DNA of 64,000 nt from NCBI GenBank assembly GCA_015061745.1, contig SUWB01000005.1:1-64000 (forward strand), given 5' to 3'. The notes beneath the pieces are model-generated. The model searched no databases. It saw only the letters and a list, made by a program, of their open reading frames with translations, and had not been told where the DNA came from. Each line of letters opens with the position of its first letter. Positions within the stretch are counted from its first letter, which is position 1. Source of the DNA: Lentisphaerota bacterium (GTDB lineage Bacteria; Verrucomicrobiota; Lentisphaeria; Victivallales; Victivallaceae). Positions 1 through 9,039 of this stretch are shown here, piece by piece. The position numbers were made by a program, and so were the translations under genes.

Positions 1-120
1 GCTATTGCCTTCTTTCAGATTCCACCTCACAATGGACACCCTTGGCTTTCGCTAACAGTTCCTACTGACAAGGTCTGTATCGGACTTTCACCGACGAGTC
101 AATGCGCGTGCCGCGCATAC
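1..120 (-). mobile_element. Group II intron, 5' end only (cut by window edge)
   Basis: Read on the minus strand from position 120, the sequence begins GTATGCGCGGCACGCGCA and continues with GTGAAAGTCC, GTAGGAACTGTTAGCGAA and CAAGGGTGTCC. I recognise these as the conserved start of domain I of bacterial group II introns that carry a reverse transcriptase. The rest, including any maturase gene, would lie left of the window. The presumed intron 5' end follows directly after the T-run of a terminator hairpin, an insertion site typical of class C introns, although the first bases are not the usual class C start. The identification rests on remembered consensus, not on an alignment. Confidence 0.62.
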
Positions 121-121
121 T

Positions 122-151
122 AAAAAACCTGCCGGAATTTTCCGGCAGGTT
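122..151 (-). terminator. Rho-independent terminator of the RND operon
   Basis: Perfect 12-bp stem (AACCTGCCGGAA with TTCCGGCAGGTT, loop of 2) followed on the minus strand by six T. It lies about 20 bases after the stop codon of the efflux pump gene. Confidence 0.9.
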
Positions 152-172
152 CACTTGACGAAGGAAGATTTA

Positions 173-3100
173 TTATTTCTTCTTCACCCCCATAAACTTT
201 TCACCAATACTCTGGCAAATCACAAACAGGGGCGGAATAAAGACGATTCCGATGATCGTTGCGGCCAACATACCGTAGAAGGTGGTCACACCGATAGCAC
301 GGCGGCTTTCAGAACCGGCACCGGTGGCAATAACCATCGGGAACACGCCGATCACAAAGCTCCAGGCGGTCATAAGCACAGCACGGTAACGCTGTTTGAA
401 ACCTTCCTGAGCAGCTTCTTTGATCTCCATTCCGTTGTCCCGGGCCTGTTTCGAAAATTCAACCATCAGAATGGCACTCTTGCTGGAAAGTCCGATCAGC
501 ATCACCAATCCCAGCTGGGCGTAGATACTCAAGTCCATATTGATGTACTCAACACCGAACAAATTGCCGATCTGGGTGATATACTTCAACCCCATCAAAC
601 CGCCCAGCGTGGCAAAGCTGATGGTCAGCATCACAGGCAGCGGCATTGTCCAGCTTTCATACTGTCCCACAAGGAAAAGATATCCGAACACCGTTGCAAA
701 GAGCAGCAGGTACAAGATCCGTCCTTCATTATCACGTTCCTGACGGGCCATATCAATCCATTCGACCTGATAATCACGACCGAGCTTGGAAGCGACAGAC
801 TTTTCAACCAGGCCCATTACCGATGAAGATGGGGTTCCCGGAACGAGAATCACATTGACCTGAGCCGCCATATACTGATTGAAACGGCTCACAAGACGGG
901 GACCGACGGTGTTGCGCAAAGCGGCAAAGGCACTCAGGGGAACCATTTTGCCCTCGTTGTTTTTCACCAGCAGTGAAGAGAGCGTATTGACAGTGTCACG
1001 GTCACGGCCTTCGGCCTGCAGTTTGACCTTGAAGGAGTAGCCCTGCAGGTTGAAGTCGTTCAGGTAGGCAGAAGCAATGTTGCCCTGAAGCACCGAGAAG
1101 ATCCGGCTGATAGGTACACCCATAGCTTCAGCTTTGGCACGGTCGATGTCGATGAAAAGCTGGGGCGTTGAAGCATCGTAACTGCAGAAGGCGACCCGGA
1201 CACCGGGGAAAGAACGGATATCTGTCACAAGTCTCTGGATCGCCGTTTCCAAATCCTGGGGCGTCTGCTTGCCGGTACACTGGAGCATAAAGCTGATACC
1301 GCCCGTCACACCCAAACCCATAATGGCCGGGGGCTGGAAGACCTGAGCACTGGCAGTGGGGATCGTGGCAAACTGAGCCTGGATCTTTTTCAGGATCTCA
1401 TCAGCTTCAGTTTCTTTGGTGGTACGTTTTTCCCAGTCTTCAAGAACAAAGATGCCCATACCCACGTTTTCACCGGTACCGCCGGTGAAGCTGAAACCGC
1501 TGACAGCGATCACATCTTTGACACCGGGGATCTTGGCGACCTTGCTGAGAACCTCTTTCTGTGTTTCACCGGTACGGGTCAGCGTAGCACCGGGAGGCAG
1601 GTCGATGGTACTCATCAAAGCACCTTTGTCTTCGCCCGGTATGAAGGAGCCGGGGATCCTGTTGTAGAAGAAATAATTGAGGAAGAGCACACCCGCAAAG
1701 AGAATGACCGTAATGATCAGATAGCGGACAAGGAAGCCTGAAATCTTGAGATACCAGTTGCAGCTTTTGTTCAAACAGAAGTTGAACCCCTTGAAAAAAG
1801 GATTGCGGGTGGGTTCAGGCTTGCGCAGAATAATGGCACAGAGAGCAGGACTCAAGGTCAATGCGTTGACCGTGGAAAGACAGAGAGAAACGCACATCGT
1901 CACAGCAAACTGTACATAGATGGTTCCCACCATACCGCCGTAGAAGCCCACAGGCGCATAGATGGCAACGATCACCAACGTGGTTGCGATGACGGCTCCG
2001 GTGATCTGTTTCATACACTTTGAAGCAGCTTCTTTGGGGGGAAGCCCCTCTTTTTCCATAATGCTCATCGTATTTTCCGTTACCACAATGGCATCGTCCA
2101 CCAATGAACCGATAACGAGGATCAGGGCGAACATCGTCAGCACGTTAATGGAAAAGCCCAGAGGAATGAGGAAAATAAATGTACCGATCAAACTTACAGG
2201 AATGGTGATCGTGGGAATCAGGGTCGCACGCCAATCCTGCAGGAAGATGTAAGTGATGATCACCACAAGGATCAAAGTCATCAGCAGAGTCATTGCGATT
2301 TCTGTCAGAGAGACCCGGATATATTTGGTGGGGTCGTAAGCGATATTGTACTTCACACCATTGGGGAAGTTTTTGGACATATCTTTCAGCAAGGCATTGA
2401 CACGGTCGACAACAGCAATAGCATTGGAGTCATCGTTCCGGTAGATCAGCAAAGCCACACTTTCTTCACCGTTGAAAGCACTGTTATTGGAATACTGTTC
2501 AGCACCCAATTCAATCCGGGCGACATCTTTAAGTTTGATCAATTTGCCGCCGGCAGCACTGCGAACGATAATATTGCCGAACTCTTCAACAGTTTTCAGT
2601 CGGCCGAGGGTATTTACTTTGAGCTGCAGAGAATTGTGGCTGTATTCCGTACCCACAGAACCCGCTGCAGCCTGCTGATTTTGTGAACGCACGGCAGCGG
2701 CAACATCCTCAGGGGTGATATTCAATGCAGAAAGTTTCACCGGATCGACCCAGATACGCATTGAATAGTTACGTTCACCCATAATGCTGACTTCACTGAC
2801 ACCGTCCACACGGGCCAAAGCATCCCGGACATTGGTACGGATATAGTTGGAAAGCTGTGTCTGGTTCAGTTCACTGCCGTCAGTGGAAAAGTTATAAAGT
2901 GCCAGAATATCACTGGAACGTTTGAAGTATTTGACACCATTATCTTTAACGATCTGAGGCAGCAGAGGCTCAGCCCGGCTGACTGCATTCTGAACGTTCA
3001 CCAATGCAATATCCGTATTGGTTCCCGACTTGAAAGTAATCGTCAGAATATAGAGACCGGCATCACTTGATGTGGAGGAAAAGTAGAGCAGATCTTCCAG

Positions 3101-3316
3101 ACCGTTCATCTGCTCTTCAATCACCGTTGCAACGGTATTGGCAACTTCTTCAGAACCGGCACCGGTGTAGTTTGCGATCACCACCAGAGAGGGAGGAGCA
3201 ATTTCCGGATATTCGGCAATAGGTGCTTTAAGAAGGCAGAGTCCGCCCAGAAGCACCGTCACAATCGAAACAACGATCGCCAGACGGGGACGATCAATAA
3301 ATACTTGCGAGATCAT
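173..3316 (-). CDS. RND multidrug efflux pump, AcrB/MexB (HAE1) family
   Basis: Inner-membrane proton-driven drug exporter of 1047 residues, the normal family length. The N-terminus (MISQVFIDRPRLAIVVSIVT) is the usual first transmembrane helix, followed by two large periplasmic loops and the second helix bundle. The proton-relay residues are present: Asp-Asp in VDDAIVVTEN near residue 406 and Lys in LSSKSAILMVEF near residue 941. It is last in the order marR, adaptor, pump; 9 bases separate it from the adaptor. No outer-membrane TolC-type gene is present in the window, so the tripartite complex must use one encoded elsewhere. Substrates cannot be read from the sequence. Confidence 0.95.
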   Translation of the reverse strand: MISQVFIDRPRLAIVVSIVTVLLGGLCLLKAPIAEYPEIAPPSLVVIANYTGAGSEEVANTVATVIEEQMNGLEDLLYFSSTSSDAGLYILTITFKSGTNTDIALVNVQNAVSRAEPLLPQIVKDNGVKYFKRSSDILALYNFSTDGSELNQTQLSNYIRTNVRDALARVDGVSEVSIMGERNYSMRIWVDPVKLSALNITPEDVAAAVRSQNQQAAAGSVGTEYSHNSLQLKVNTLGRLKTVEEFGNIIVRSAAGGKLIKLKDVARIELGAEQYSNNSAFNGEESVALLIYRNDDSNAIAVVDRVNALLKDMSKNFPNGVKYNIAYDPTKYIRVSLTEIAMTLLMTLILVVIITYIFLQDWRATLIPTITIPVSLIGTFIFLIPLGFSINVLTMFALILVIGSLVDDAIVVTENTMSIMEKEGLPPKEAASKCMKQITGAVIATTLVIVAIYAPVGFYGGMVGTIYVQFAVTMCVSLCLSTVNALTLSPALCAIILRKPEPTRNPFFKGFNFCLNKSCNWYLKISGFLVRYLIITVILFAGVLFLNYFFYNRIPGSFIPGEDKGALMSTIDLPPGATLTRTGETQKEVLSKVAKIPGVKDVIAVSGFSFTGGTGENVGMGIFVLEDWEKRTTKETEADEILKKIQAQFATIPTASAQVFQPPAIMGLGVTGGISFMLQCTGKQTPQDLETAIQRLVTDIRSFPGVRVAFCSYDASTPQLFIDIDRAKAEAMGVPISRIFSVLQGNIASAYLNDFNLQGYSFKVKLQAEGRDRDTVNTLSSLLVKNNEGKMVPLSAFAALRNTVGPRLVSRFNQYMAAQVNVILVPGTPSSSVMGLVEKSVASKLGRDYQVEWIDMARQERDNEGRILYLLLFATVFGYLFLVGQYESWTMPLPVMLTISFATLGGLMGLKYITQIGNLFGVEYINMDLSIYAQLGLVMLIGLSSKSAILMVEFSKQARDNGMEIKEAAQEGFKQRYRAVLMTAWSFVIGVFPMVIATGAGSESRRAIGVTTFYGMLAATIIGIVFIPPLFVICQSIGEKFMGVKKK

Positions 3317-3325
3317 TTGCAGTTT

Positions 3326-4444
3326 TTACCTTTCTGCTTTGCCAGCAAAAACCGGCTTCACCTGCATTCCGGGGAACATTACTTTGTTGGTACCGCCGGA
3401 AATCACTGTTTCTCCGGCTTTGATCCCCTTGGTGATGAACTGAAAATCCCCCCAGACAGGTCCGGCAGTCACAGGACGGCGGACAGCCCGGTTATCTTTA
3501 TCAAGAACATAGACAAAGGAGCCCTGCTTGCTGTTGAGCACCGCAGACAGAGGAACAGCGATCATCTTGGGAGGATTCTGCAATCCCAAACGGATCGTCA
3601 CCAGACCGCCGGGGATCAGTTTGCCGTCCTTGTTGTCAAAACTGGCACGGATTTCAATGGTATCGGTGCTGGTATCAACACTGTTGCTCATAAAGATGAT
3701 GCGGCCATTGCCGGGATAGGCACTGCCGTCGGCAAGTTCCATATAGGCTTTGCCTTTGGCTTTAAGGGCATCCATACTGCCGAAAAGTTCAAGAAAGTCG
3801 CGGGAACTGATAGAAAAGTCCACATTGACAGGGCTGATGCTCACCACCCGCACCAGCTGAACCCCGGGGGAAACACTGTTGCCGGGGCTCAGAATGACCT
3901 TACCCATACGGCCGTCAAAGGGGGCACAAACTCTGGTATCGCTGAGACTGTCTTCGGCTTTGATGAGTTGAGCTTTATAGTTGTCAAGCCGTGCCAGAGT
4001 GGTGTAGTATACCTTTTGAGCTTCTTCAAAAGTCGTTTCTGAAGTTGCTTTCTGTCCCAGAAGTTTTTTCTGGCGTTCAAAGTTGCTCTTGGCGAATTTG
4101 AGTTCGGCTTCAGTCTGAGCGATCTGAGCCTTGACGGCCTGGACTTCTGCTCTGTAAACAAGGTCGTTGATCTGAATGATCTTCTGACCTTTTTTAACGA
4201 AACTTCCGTGGGGAAGCAGCTGGTCACTGATGGTGCCGCTGACCTTGGCAATAAGCATAGCATCAAGATTGGCCTTGAGCATACCGATGTACTTCCGGGT
4301 CTCATTGTTGGTCTTGAGAATTGCTTTTTCCACCAGAACAGTGGGAACCGGCATAGCAGGAGCAGCAGCTTTGGGTTTTGCCTCAGCACCGCACAGCACA
4401 GCAGTCGCACTCAGAGCAACAGCAAGGGTCAATACTTTTCTCAT
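3326..4444 (-). CDS. RND periplasmic adaptor (membrane fusion protein, AcrA-like)
   Basis: 372-residue adaptor that would link the inner-membrane pump to an outer-membrane channel. It has a Sec-type signal (MRKVLTLAVALSATAVLCGA). Unlike AcrA, the cysteine at residue 19 is not in a good lipobox, so lipidation is doubtful. The order expected for the family is visible: barrel-sandwich half (YIGMLKANLDAMLIAKVSG), coiled-coil hairpin around residues 95-160 (QAVKAQIAQTEAELKFAKSN), second barrel-sandwich half (VCAPFDGRMGKV), then beta-barrel and membrane-proximal domains. It sits between marR and the pump gene with short gaps, one transcription unit. Confidence 0.93.
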   Translation of the reverse strand: MRKVLTLAVALSATAVLCGAEAKPKAAAPAMPVPTVLVEKAILKTNNETRKYIGMLKANLDAMLIAKVSGTISDQLLPHGSFVKKGQKIIQINDLVYRAEVQAVKAQIAQTEAELKFAKSNFERQKKLLGQKATSETTFEEAQKVYYTTLARLDNYKAQLIKAEDSLSDTRVCAPFDGRMGKVILSPGNSVSPGVQLVRVVSISPVNVDFSISSRDFLELFGSMDALKAKGKAYMELADGSAYPGNGRIIFMSNSVDTSTDTIEIRASFDNKDGKLIPGGLVTIRLGLQNPPKMIAVPLSAVLNSKQGSFVYVLDKDNRAVRRPVTAGPVWGDFQFITKGIKAGETVISGGTNKVMFPGMQVKPVFAGKAER

Positions 4445-4465
4445 TTCTTAAATCGTTCTCCTTTT

Positions 4466-4930
4466 TTATTCCATTTCAGGTTTGGTTGAAGTTAAAGTTT
4501 CAAATCCGGAAAGTTTACCGGAAAGTTTTTCAAGCAATTGCTGTTCCGCTTCAGACAGGTCACTGAAAAATTCGGCACAGGCATTATCGAACTCCTGTAT
4601 TCCTCCCCAGGCTGCTTCGGAAAGACGGATCAACACCTGGCGGCGGTCGATTTCAGAAGCCCGGCGTTCAAGGACATTTTTTCTGACCAGCATTTCCACC
4701 ATAACAGAAACGGCACTTGAAGAAAGATTCAATTCTTCGGCAAGAGTTTTGAGTGAAACCCCGGGAGAATCCGGAGTTGTCTGCAAGGCAAGTTCCCGCA
4801 GCAGCCGCTGCTGACTCAGGGTCAAAGAAAAGATGTCCACATCAAAGCCTTTGTCTGCGGAACAGATCAAACGCTCTCTGAAGCGGTCGACCGCTCCAAA
4901 GAAAAAACGTGCTCTGAATGTTTCAGCCAT
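4466..4930 (-). CDS. MarR-family transcriptional regulator
   Basis: 154-residue winged-helix protein. The DNA-binding core is around residues 40-110: recognition region LAEELNLSSSAVSVMVEMLVR followed by the wing with the family hallmark DRRQVLIRLSE. First gene of the efflux operon, 21 bases before the adaptor gene. MarR proteins usually repress their own operon and release DNA on binding phenolic or drug-like ligands. A perfect dyad and a good minus-strand promoter directly upstream fit autorepression, which is inference. Confidence 0.9.
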   Translation of the reverse strand: MAETFRARFFFGAVDRFRERLICSADKGFDVDIFSLTLSQQRLLRELALQTTPDSPGVSLKTLAEELNLSSSAVSVMVEMLVRKNVLERRASEIDRRQVLIRLSEAAWGGIQEFDNACAEFFSDLSEAEQQLLEKLSGKLSGFETLTSTKPEME

Positions 4931-4948
4931 AATCCCTCCGTCTGAAAG

Positions 4949-4963
4949 ATAAATGAAATTTAT
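4949..4963. promoter_or_regulatory. Candidate MarR operator dyad
   Basis: Perfect inverted repeat ATAAAT-GAA-ATTTAT between the -10 box and the start codon of the marR operon, placed where a bound repressor would block transcription. Assigned to MarR by position only. Confidence 0.45.
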
Positions 4964-4965
4964 TT

Positions 4966-4994
4966 AATATAACACAACTTCAAATAATTTGCAA
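4966..4994 (-). promoter_or_regulatory. Promoter of the marR-adaptor-RND operon
   Basis: Minus-strand -35 TTGCAA (4989-4994), 17-bp spacer, -10 TATATT (4966-4971). The match to a sigma-70 type promoter is strong. Confidence 0.65.
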
Positions 4995-5079
4995 GTCCTA
5001 ATTAATTCAAAAACTAAATTTTATTCTTTCCTGACAAGAGTGACCGGGAATTTTTTTCAAAAAACTCTTTACAGCCAGC

Positions 5080-5108
5080 TTGTATTATCTGTTTTACGGT
5101 GGTAAATT
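5080..5108 (+). promoter_or_regulatory. Promoter of the Gfo/Idh/MocA gene
   Basis: -35 TTGTAT (5080-5085), 17-bp spacer ending TTACGGTGG, -10 TAAATT (5103-5108). The TGG before the -10 box makes an extended -10 (TGn). Confidence 0.55.
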
Positions 5109-5171
5109 AGATGTGTGTAAACTTTTCTTTCCGAAAATTCCGGAAAGGATAAAACTTAAGGAAATAAAACT

Positions 5172-6236
5172 ATGAGTGACAAAGTTAGAATCGGTGTTAT
5201 CGGTGTCGGTTCCATCGGCACCGTCCATACCACAAACTACGCCAAGGTTGACAATGCTGAAGTCGTCGCTATGTGCGACATTCTGCCTGACCGTCTGGCC
5301 GAAAAAGCTGCTGCTTTCAACGTTGCCAAAACCTATGCTGACTACAACGATCTTCTGGCAGATCCCGAAATCGACGCTGTGAGCGTCTGCGTCCCCAACG
5401 ATATGCACGCTCCCATCGCCATTGCCGCACTCAATGCCGGCAAACACGTGATGCTTGAAAAACCTATGACTCTTTCTGCTGAACTCGGCAAACAGATCCT
5501 TGCTGCCCGGGATGCTTCCGGCAAAAAGCTGCAGATGGGTATGGTCTATCGTCAGAAACCCGAGGCCCGTCTGCTCAAAGAAATCGTTGACAACGGCCGT
5601 CTGGGCAACATCTATCAGATCCGTGTGAAACTGATCCGCCGCCGTGGTATTCCCGGTTTGGGCGGCTGGTTCACCACCAAAGCCAAATCCGGCGGCGGCG
5701 GTCTGATCGACATTGCCGTTCACTTCCTCGATCTGGTGATGTGGCTTTCCAACAAATGGGAACCCACCAAAGTGAGTGCCAAGACCTATTCCAAGTTCGG
5801 CAGCCCCATCAACGATTACCACTATGTGAGTATGTGGGCAGGTCCTCCGAAAGCCGACGGTGTCTTTGACGTTGATGACTATGCCGCAGGTTTCGTCCGT
5901 TTCGGAGCTGAGACCACCTTGTCCTTTGAAGTGGCCTGGGCCTGCAATGCCAAGGATGAATGTTATGTTGAACTTCTGGGCGACAAAGGCGGTGTCAAAC
6001 TGAACATCGGTTCCGATCCTGTGCTCTGCACCGAAATCGACAACCGTATTGCCGATGTTGCTCTGCAGTATGACAAGAAAGATGAAGCCTTTGCCGATGA
6101 GCTCCGCAAGTTCTGCAATGCTGTTCAGGGCAAGGGTGAAATCCCCGCCACCGGCGAACAGGGTGTGGTCGCTATGAAACTGCTGGATGCTATCTACAAA
6201 TCCAGCGAACTCAACTGCGAAGTTGACGTTCAGTAA
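5172..6236 (+). CDS. Gfo/Idh/MocA-family NAD(P)-dependent oxidoreductase
   Basis: 354-residue cytoplasmic dehydrogenase. The N-terminal Rossmann fold begins GVIGVGSIGTVHT, with the family EKP motif in HVMLEKPMTLSAELG near residue 95. The C-terminal half is the alpha/beta substrate domain. Members oxidise or reduce sugars, inositols and related polyols; the substrate here is unknown. Single-gene unit with its own promoter and terminator. The start follows AAGGAAATAAAACT. A second, more diverged member of the family lies at 34532-35752. Confidence 0.9.
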   Translation: MSDKVRIGVIGVGSIGTVHTTNYAKVDNAEVVAMCDILPDRLAEKAAAFNVAKTYADYNDLLADPEIDAVSVCVPNDMHAPIAIAALNAGKHVMLEKPMTLSAELGKQILAARDASGKKLQMGMVYRQKPEARLLKEIVDNGRLGNIYQIRVKLIRRRGIPGLGGWFTTKAKSGGGGLIDIAVHFLDLVMWLSNKWEPTKVSAKTYSKFGSPINDYHYVSMWAGPPKADGVFDVDDYAAGFVRFGAETTLSFEVAWACNAKDECYVELLGDKGGVKLNIGSDPVLCTEIDNRIADVALQYDKKDEAFADELRKFCNAVQGKGEIPATGEQGVVAMKLLDAIYKSSELNCEVDVQ

Positions 6237-6255
6237 CGATTACTGAAAAAACAGA

Positions 6256-6297
6256 AAGTGCCGTACTTCAATAAAGAGAAGTGCGGCACTTTTTTTA
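6256..6297 (+). terminator. Rho-independent terminator of the oxidoreductase gene
   Basis: AAGTGCCGTACTTC pairs with GAAGTGCGGCACTT (one mismatch, loop of 8), followed by a run of T to 6296. Confidence 0.88.
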
Positions 6298-6308
6298 TCG
6301 GCCATATT

Positions 6309-7205
6309 TTACATAGCAAGGAGCACGATCCCCGTCAAGCAGCAGCTTACTCCCGCTACGGCACAGGGAGAAAGCCGTTCTTTGAACCGTATGGCTGTAA
6401 AAACCAGAAAGGCCGCAATATTTGACCCCAGTGCCACAGGATAACCGATCGCACCGGCTCCGTGAGAAGCCAGAGTCTCCAAACCGGTAAAAAGAGTGAT
6501 TATACCGCAAAGAGAGGTAAAGGTCAGCAAAAGAATACTGATGAGTGTTCCCCTGCCCTTGAAACATTCTTTGTTCCAGAACGGAGAACAGAGAAAAATC
6601 AGAAAGGCTCCCGTGGAATTGATCCCGGCCCGGAAAATCATATTGTCGATCCCGCCGCCCTTCTCGACAATGAAATAGGCGGGCAGATTGAAAGTACACT
6701 GACTTGCTCCAGCCGCAAAAAAAGCAAGGAAAGCATAAAAAAGCCAGATACTTTTCCGGGAGTATTTGGATTTATCTTCCTTTTCCCCGGTTTGTCCGCC
6801 GCACCCCATAAGATACATAGAAACAACCATCGCCGCCAATCCGATTCCCCGCAGGATAGAACAGGACACATTAAAAAAGAGCACTCCCATCAGAAAAGGC
6901 ATAATAAATGCACTTTGCATCATAGCCCAGGTCAGTCCGCTGGGACCTTTTTTCATAGCGACCCTTGCTATGACAAAACAAAGATAGTTCAGTACCCCGG
7001 AAACTGGCAGCACGATCCACGTCACAGGATGTACCGTACTGTTTCCGAAAAAATAAGCAGGAACTGCTATTGCCATCGTAAGGACGGCGGTCATTCCCAA
7101 TATAAAATCCAGACTCAACCCCTTTTTGGCGGAATTGCTGATTACCGCTCCGGGACCGATCCAAATAAGTCCGGTAATGACCAGACAGAAAATACCCCAT
7201 AACAT
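6309..7205 (-). CDS. DMT-superfamily transporter (EamA/RhaT-like)
   Basis: 298-residue integral membrane protein with about ten hydrophobic helices arranged as two similar halves, the layout of drug/metabolite transporters. It starts MLWGIFCLVITGLIWIGPGA. A hydrophilic loop, GGQTGEKEDKSKYSRKS, separates the halves around residue 140. Substrate unknown: EamA-type members move metabolites or amino acids, RhaT-type members sugars. It stands alone, convergent with the preceding oxidoreductase, and ends inside the shared intergenic space. Confidence 0.78.
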   Translation of the reverse strand: MLWGIFCLVITGLIWIGPGAVISNSAKKGLSLDFILGMTAVLTMAIAVPAYFFGNSTVHPVTWIVLPVSGVLNYLCFVIARVAMKKGPSGLTWAMMQSAFIMPFLMGVLFFNVSCSILRGIGLAAMVVSMYLMGCGGQTGEKEDKSKYSRKSIWLFYAFLAFFAAGASQCTFNLPAYFIVEKGGGIDNMIFRAGINSTGAFLIFLCSPFWNKECFKGRGTLISILLLTFTSLCGIITLFTGLETLASHGAGAIGYPVALGSNIAAFLVFTAIRFKERLSPCAVAGVSCCLTGIVLLAM

Positions 7206-7309
7206 AAGTAATGTTTCCTTATTTCAGTATTGTTTAAGATGCAAGGCAAAATATAGCATTTATTGCCATTTTTTCAACTCTTTTCACTGCAAAAATTGCA
7301 CCTTTCATA

Positions 7310-7337
7310 TTGAAAAAACATTTTCTTATGTTATATT
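7310..7337 (+). promoter_or_regulatory. Promoter of the phosphoesterase-SbcCD gene run
   Basis: -35 TTGAAA (7310-7315), 16-bp spacer, -10 TATATT (7332-7337), in a markedly AT-rich stretch before the first gene of the run. Confidence 0.5.
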
Positions 7338-7373
7338 ATCCACAAATGCCTATTTTCAATTGAACTGGAATCA

Positions 7374-9017
7374 ATGAATTTTATGAGTAACTCCTCTGCA
7401 ACTTCCGCTGAAAGAGCTGCCTTTCCTCTTTTAAAAGCAGGAATCATTACCGACACCCATATCAATGAAACAGCTGCCGGATGCCGCAAACTCAAAGGGG
7501 CTCTGAAACTTTTTGCCGCACAAGAGGTGGATCTGATGATCCACTGCGGAGATATCGCCGAAGTCTATAATCCGGAAGCCTACAAACTTTACCGGAAAAT
7601 GATCAATACGCTCTTTCAGCAAAAGAAACCGGAAGAAATTTTTATCAGTGCTTACCACGACTGGACAACTCCTCAGGAAGCAGATGTCTCTTTTCAAGGG
7701 ATGAAAGAAGCTCTTGAGATTCCCCATAATATGCTGGATAAAAAGATTTTCAAAGGATACACCTTTCTGATCATACCGCAGAATGTACCTATGGAAGAAC
7801 TTGAACATCAGATCACAACGGCTCTGGCCGAGAATCCCGGCAAGCCTCTTTTTGTCATAGACCACATCCCCCCTTACGGGATTTTTCACAACACCAAACT
7901 CTGGGGCAGCGTTCCGCGCCTTGAAGTACTGAAAAAATTTCCTTCCGTCATCCACATTTCAGGGCACAGCCACGGTTCTCTTTTGAATGAATCCAACATC
8001 TGGCAAAAAGAATTCACCGCCGTCAATACCGGCTGCCTCAGCACCTGGGGAGGCGACTTTGCCGGAACAGCTCCGAAATCTAAAAAGGTTTCTGAAGCAA
8101 TCGTTATGGAGCTTTTCCCTGAGAAAATCCTTTTCCGCCGTTTCTCTGTTGTCACCGGCAGGGAATATGCTCCCCACACTCCCTGGTGTGTTCCGCTGCC
8201 CTTTGATCCGGAAACAGCCCCCTATTCTCCTGACAGACGCTATAAGGACTCCCCTGAGCCTGTTTTCTCTCCGAAAGCACGTTTGAAAACGGTGTACGAT
8301 AAAAATGCTCCGGAATTTCTGACCCTGCGTTTCCCCGGAGCTGCGCCCGATGTTTTCAAATACCGTATTGTTATTGCACAGAAAAATCAGGCGGGCGTTT
8401 TTAAAGATATTGCTTTAACTGAAGTTGCCGGCAACTTTTATAAAGCGGCCTCTTACAGAAAAAAAGTTTTGGAACTCTGCCTTTCCAAAGCCTACTTTGA
8501 AAGCCGCAAAACCTATCGTTTCTCCGTCGTCCCGGAAAATTTCTTTGGTAAAGAGGGCTCTCCTCTGACTGCTGAATGGACCGCCCCTGTCCTGCTTGCT
8601 TCAGAGATTCTCTTTGAATCCGTCAAACCGATGAATGAACTTCCGTTCCTGACCGAACTGAATGAAGGTGTGCCTGTAAAAAAAGAAGGCTCCTTTTACT
8701 GCCACGACACTTATAACGCCCGTTTGGAACTGCCGCCGGAAATCTGGAAAAAAGTTCCTCCCGGAACAAAACTCCGGTTTATTGTCGACATTCACACGAT
8801 CCAGTTGGACCGTGAAAAACGCTCCTGGACTTTGACACTGCGTGATCCCGTTCCGGTGGATAATTTATCCCCCCGGATCCATACGCCTTACGGAGATTGC
8901 CGCAACAGATACGTTGCGGAATTCACACCGCCGGAAAGCGGAGAGTGTTACCTCCTTGTCCGGGACGGATTACCCAACAAAATCAAATTTGAATACCTGA
9001 AAATCGAAATCATCTGA
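7374..9017 (+). CDS. Calcineurin-like metallophosphoesterase, cytoplasmic paralogue
   Basis: 547 residues: an N-terminal metallophosphoesterase domain (about 20-270) and a C-terminal region of unknown fold rich in beta structure. Metal-site motifs seen: TDTH, CGDIAE, VIDHIPPYG and GHSHG. The third motif, normally GNHD/E, reads SAYHDW, so the metal-bridging Asn is replaced by Tyr. No signal peptide, unlike the next gene, with which it aligns along its whole length (for example AAPWCVPLPFDP against HTPWCVPLPFDP). The start is uncertain: ATG at 7374 or ATG at 7383, both with weak ribosome sites. Substrate unknown. Activity may be altered or lost. Confidence 0.82.
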   Translation: MNFMSNSSATSAERAAFPLLKAGIITDTHINETAAGCRKLKGALKLFAAQEVDLMIHCGDIAEVYNPEAYKLYRKMINTLFQQKKPEEIFISAYHDWTTPQEADVSFQGMKEALEIPHNMLDKKIFKGYTFLIIPQNVPMEELEHQITTALAENPGKPLFVIDHIPPYGIFHNTKLWGSVPRLEVLKKFPSVIHISGHSHGSLLNESNIWQKEFTAVNTGCLSTWGGDFAGTAPKSKKVSEAIVMELFPEKILFRRFSVVTGREYAPHTPWCVPLPFDPETAPYSPDRRYKDSPEPVFSPKARLKTVYDKNAPEFLTLRFPGAAPDVFKYRIVIAQKNQAGVFKDIALTEVAGNFYKAASYRKKVLELCLSKAYFESRKTYRFSVVPENFFGKEGSPLTAEWTAPVLLASEILFESVKPMNELPFLTELNEGVPVKKEGSFYCHDTYNARLELPPEIWKKVPPGTKLRFIVDIHTIQLDREKRSWTLTLRDPVPVDNLSPRIHTPYGDCRNRYVAEFTPPESGECYLLVRDGLPNKIKFEYLKIEII

Positions 9018-9039
9018 AATTTTAAGGAAATATAATTTT

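Noticed and set aside
7336-7344. Perfect consensus DnaA box TTATCCACA
   Set aside because: A single 9-mer match in 64 kb is close to chance expectation; it lies beside the -10 box of an unrelated operon without further boxes.
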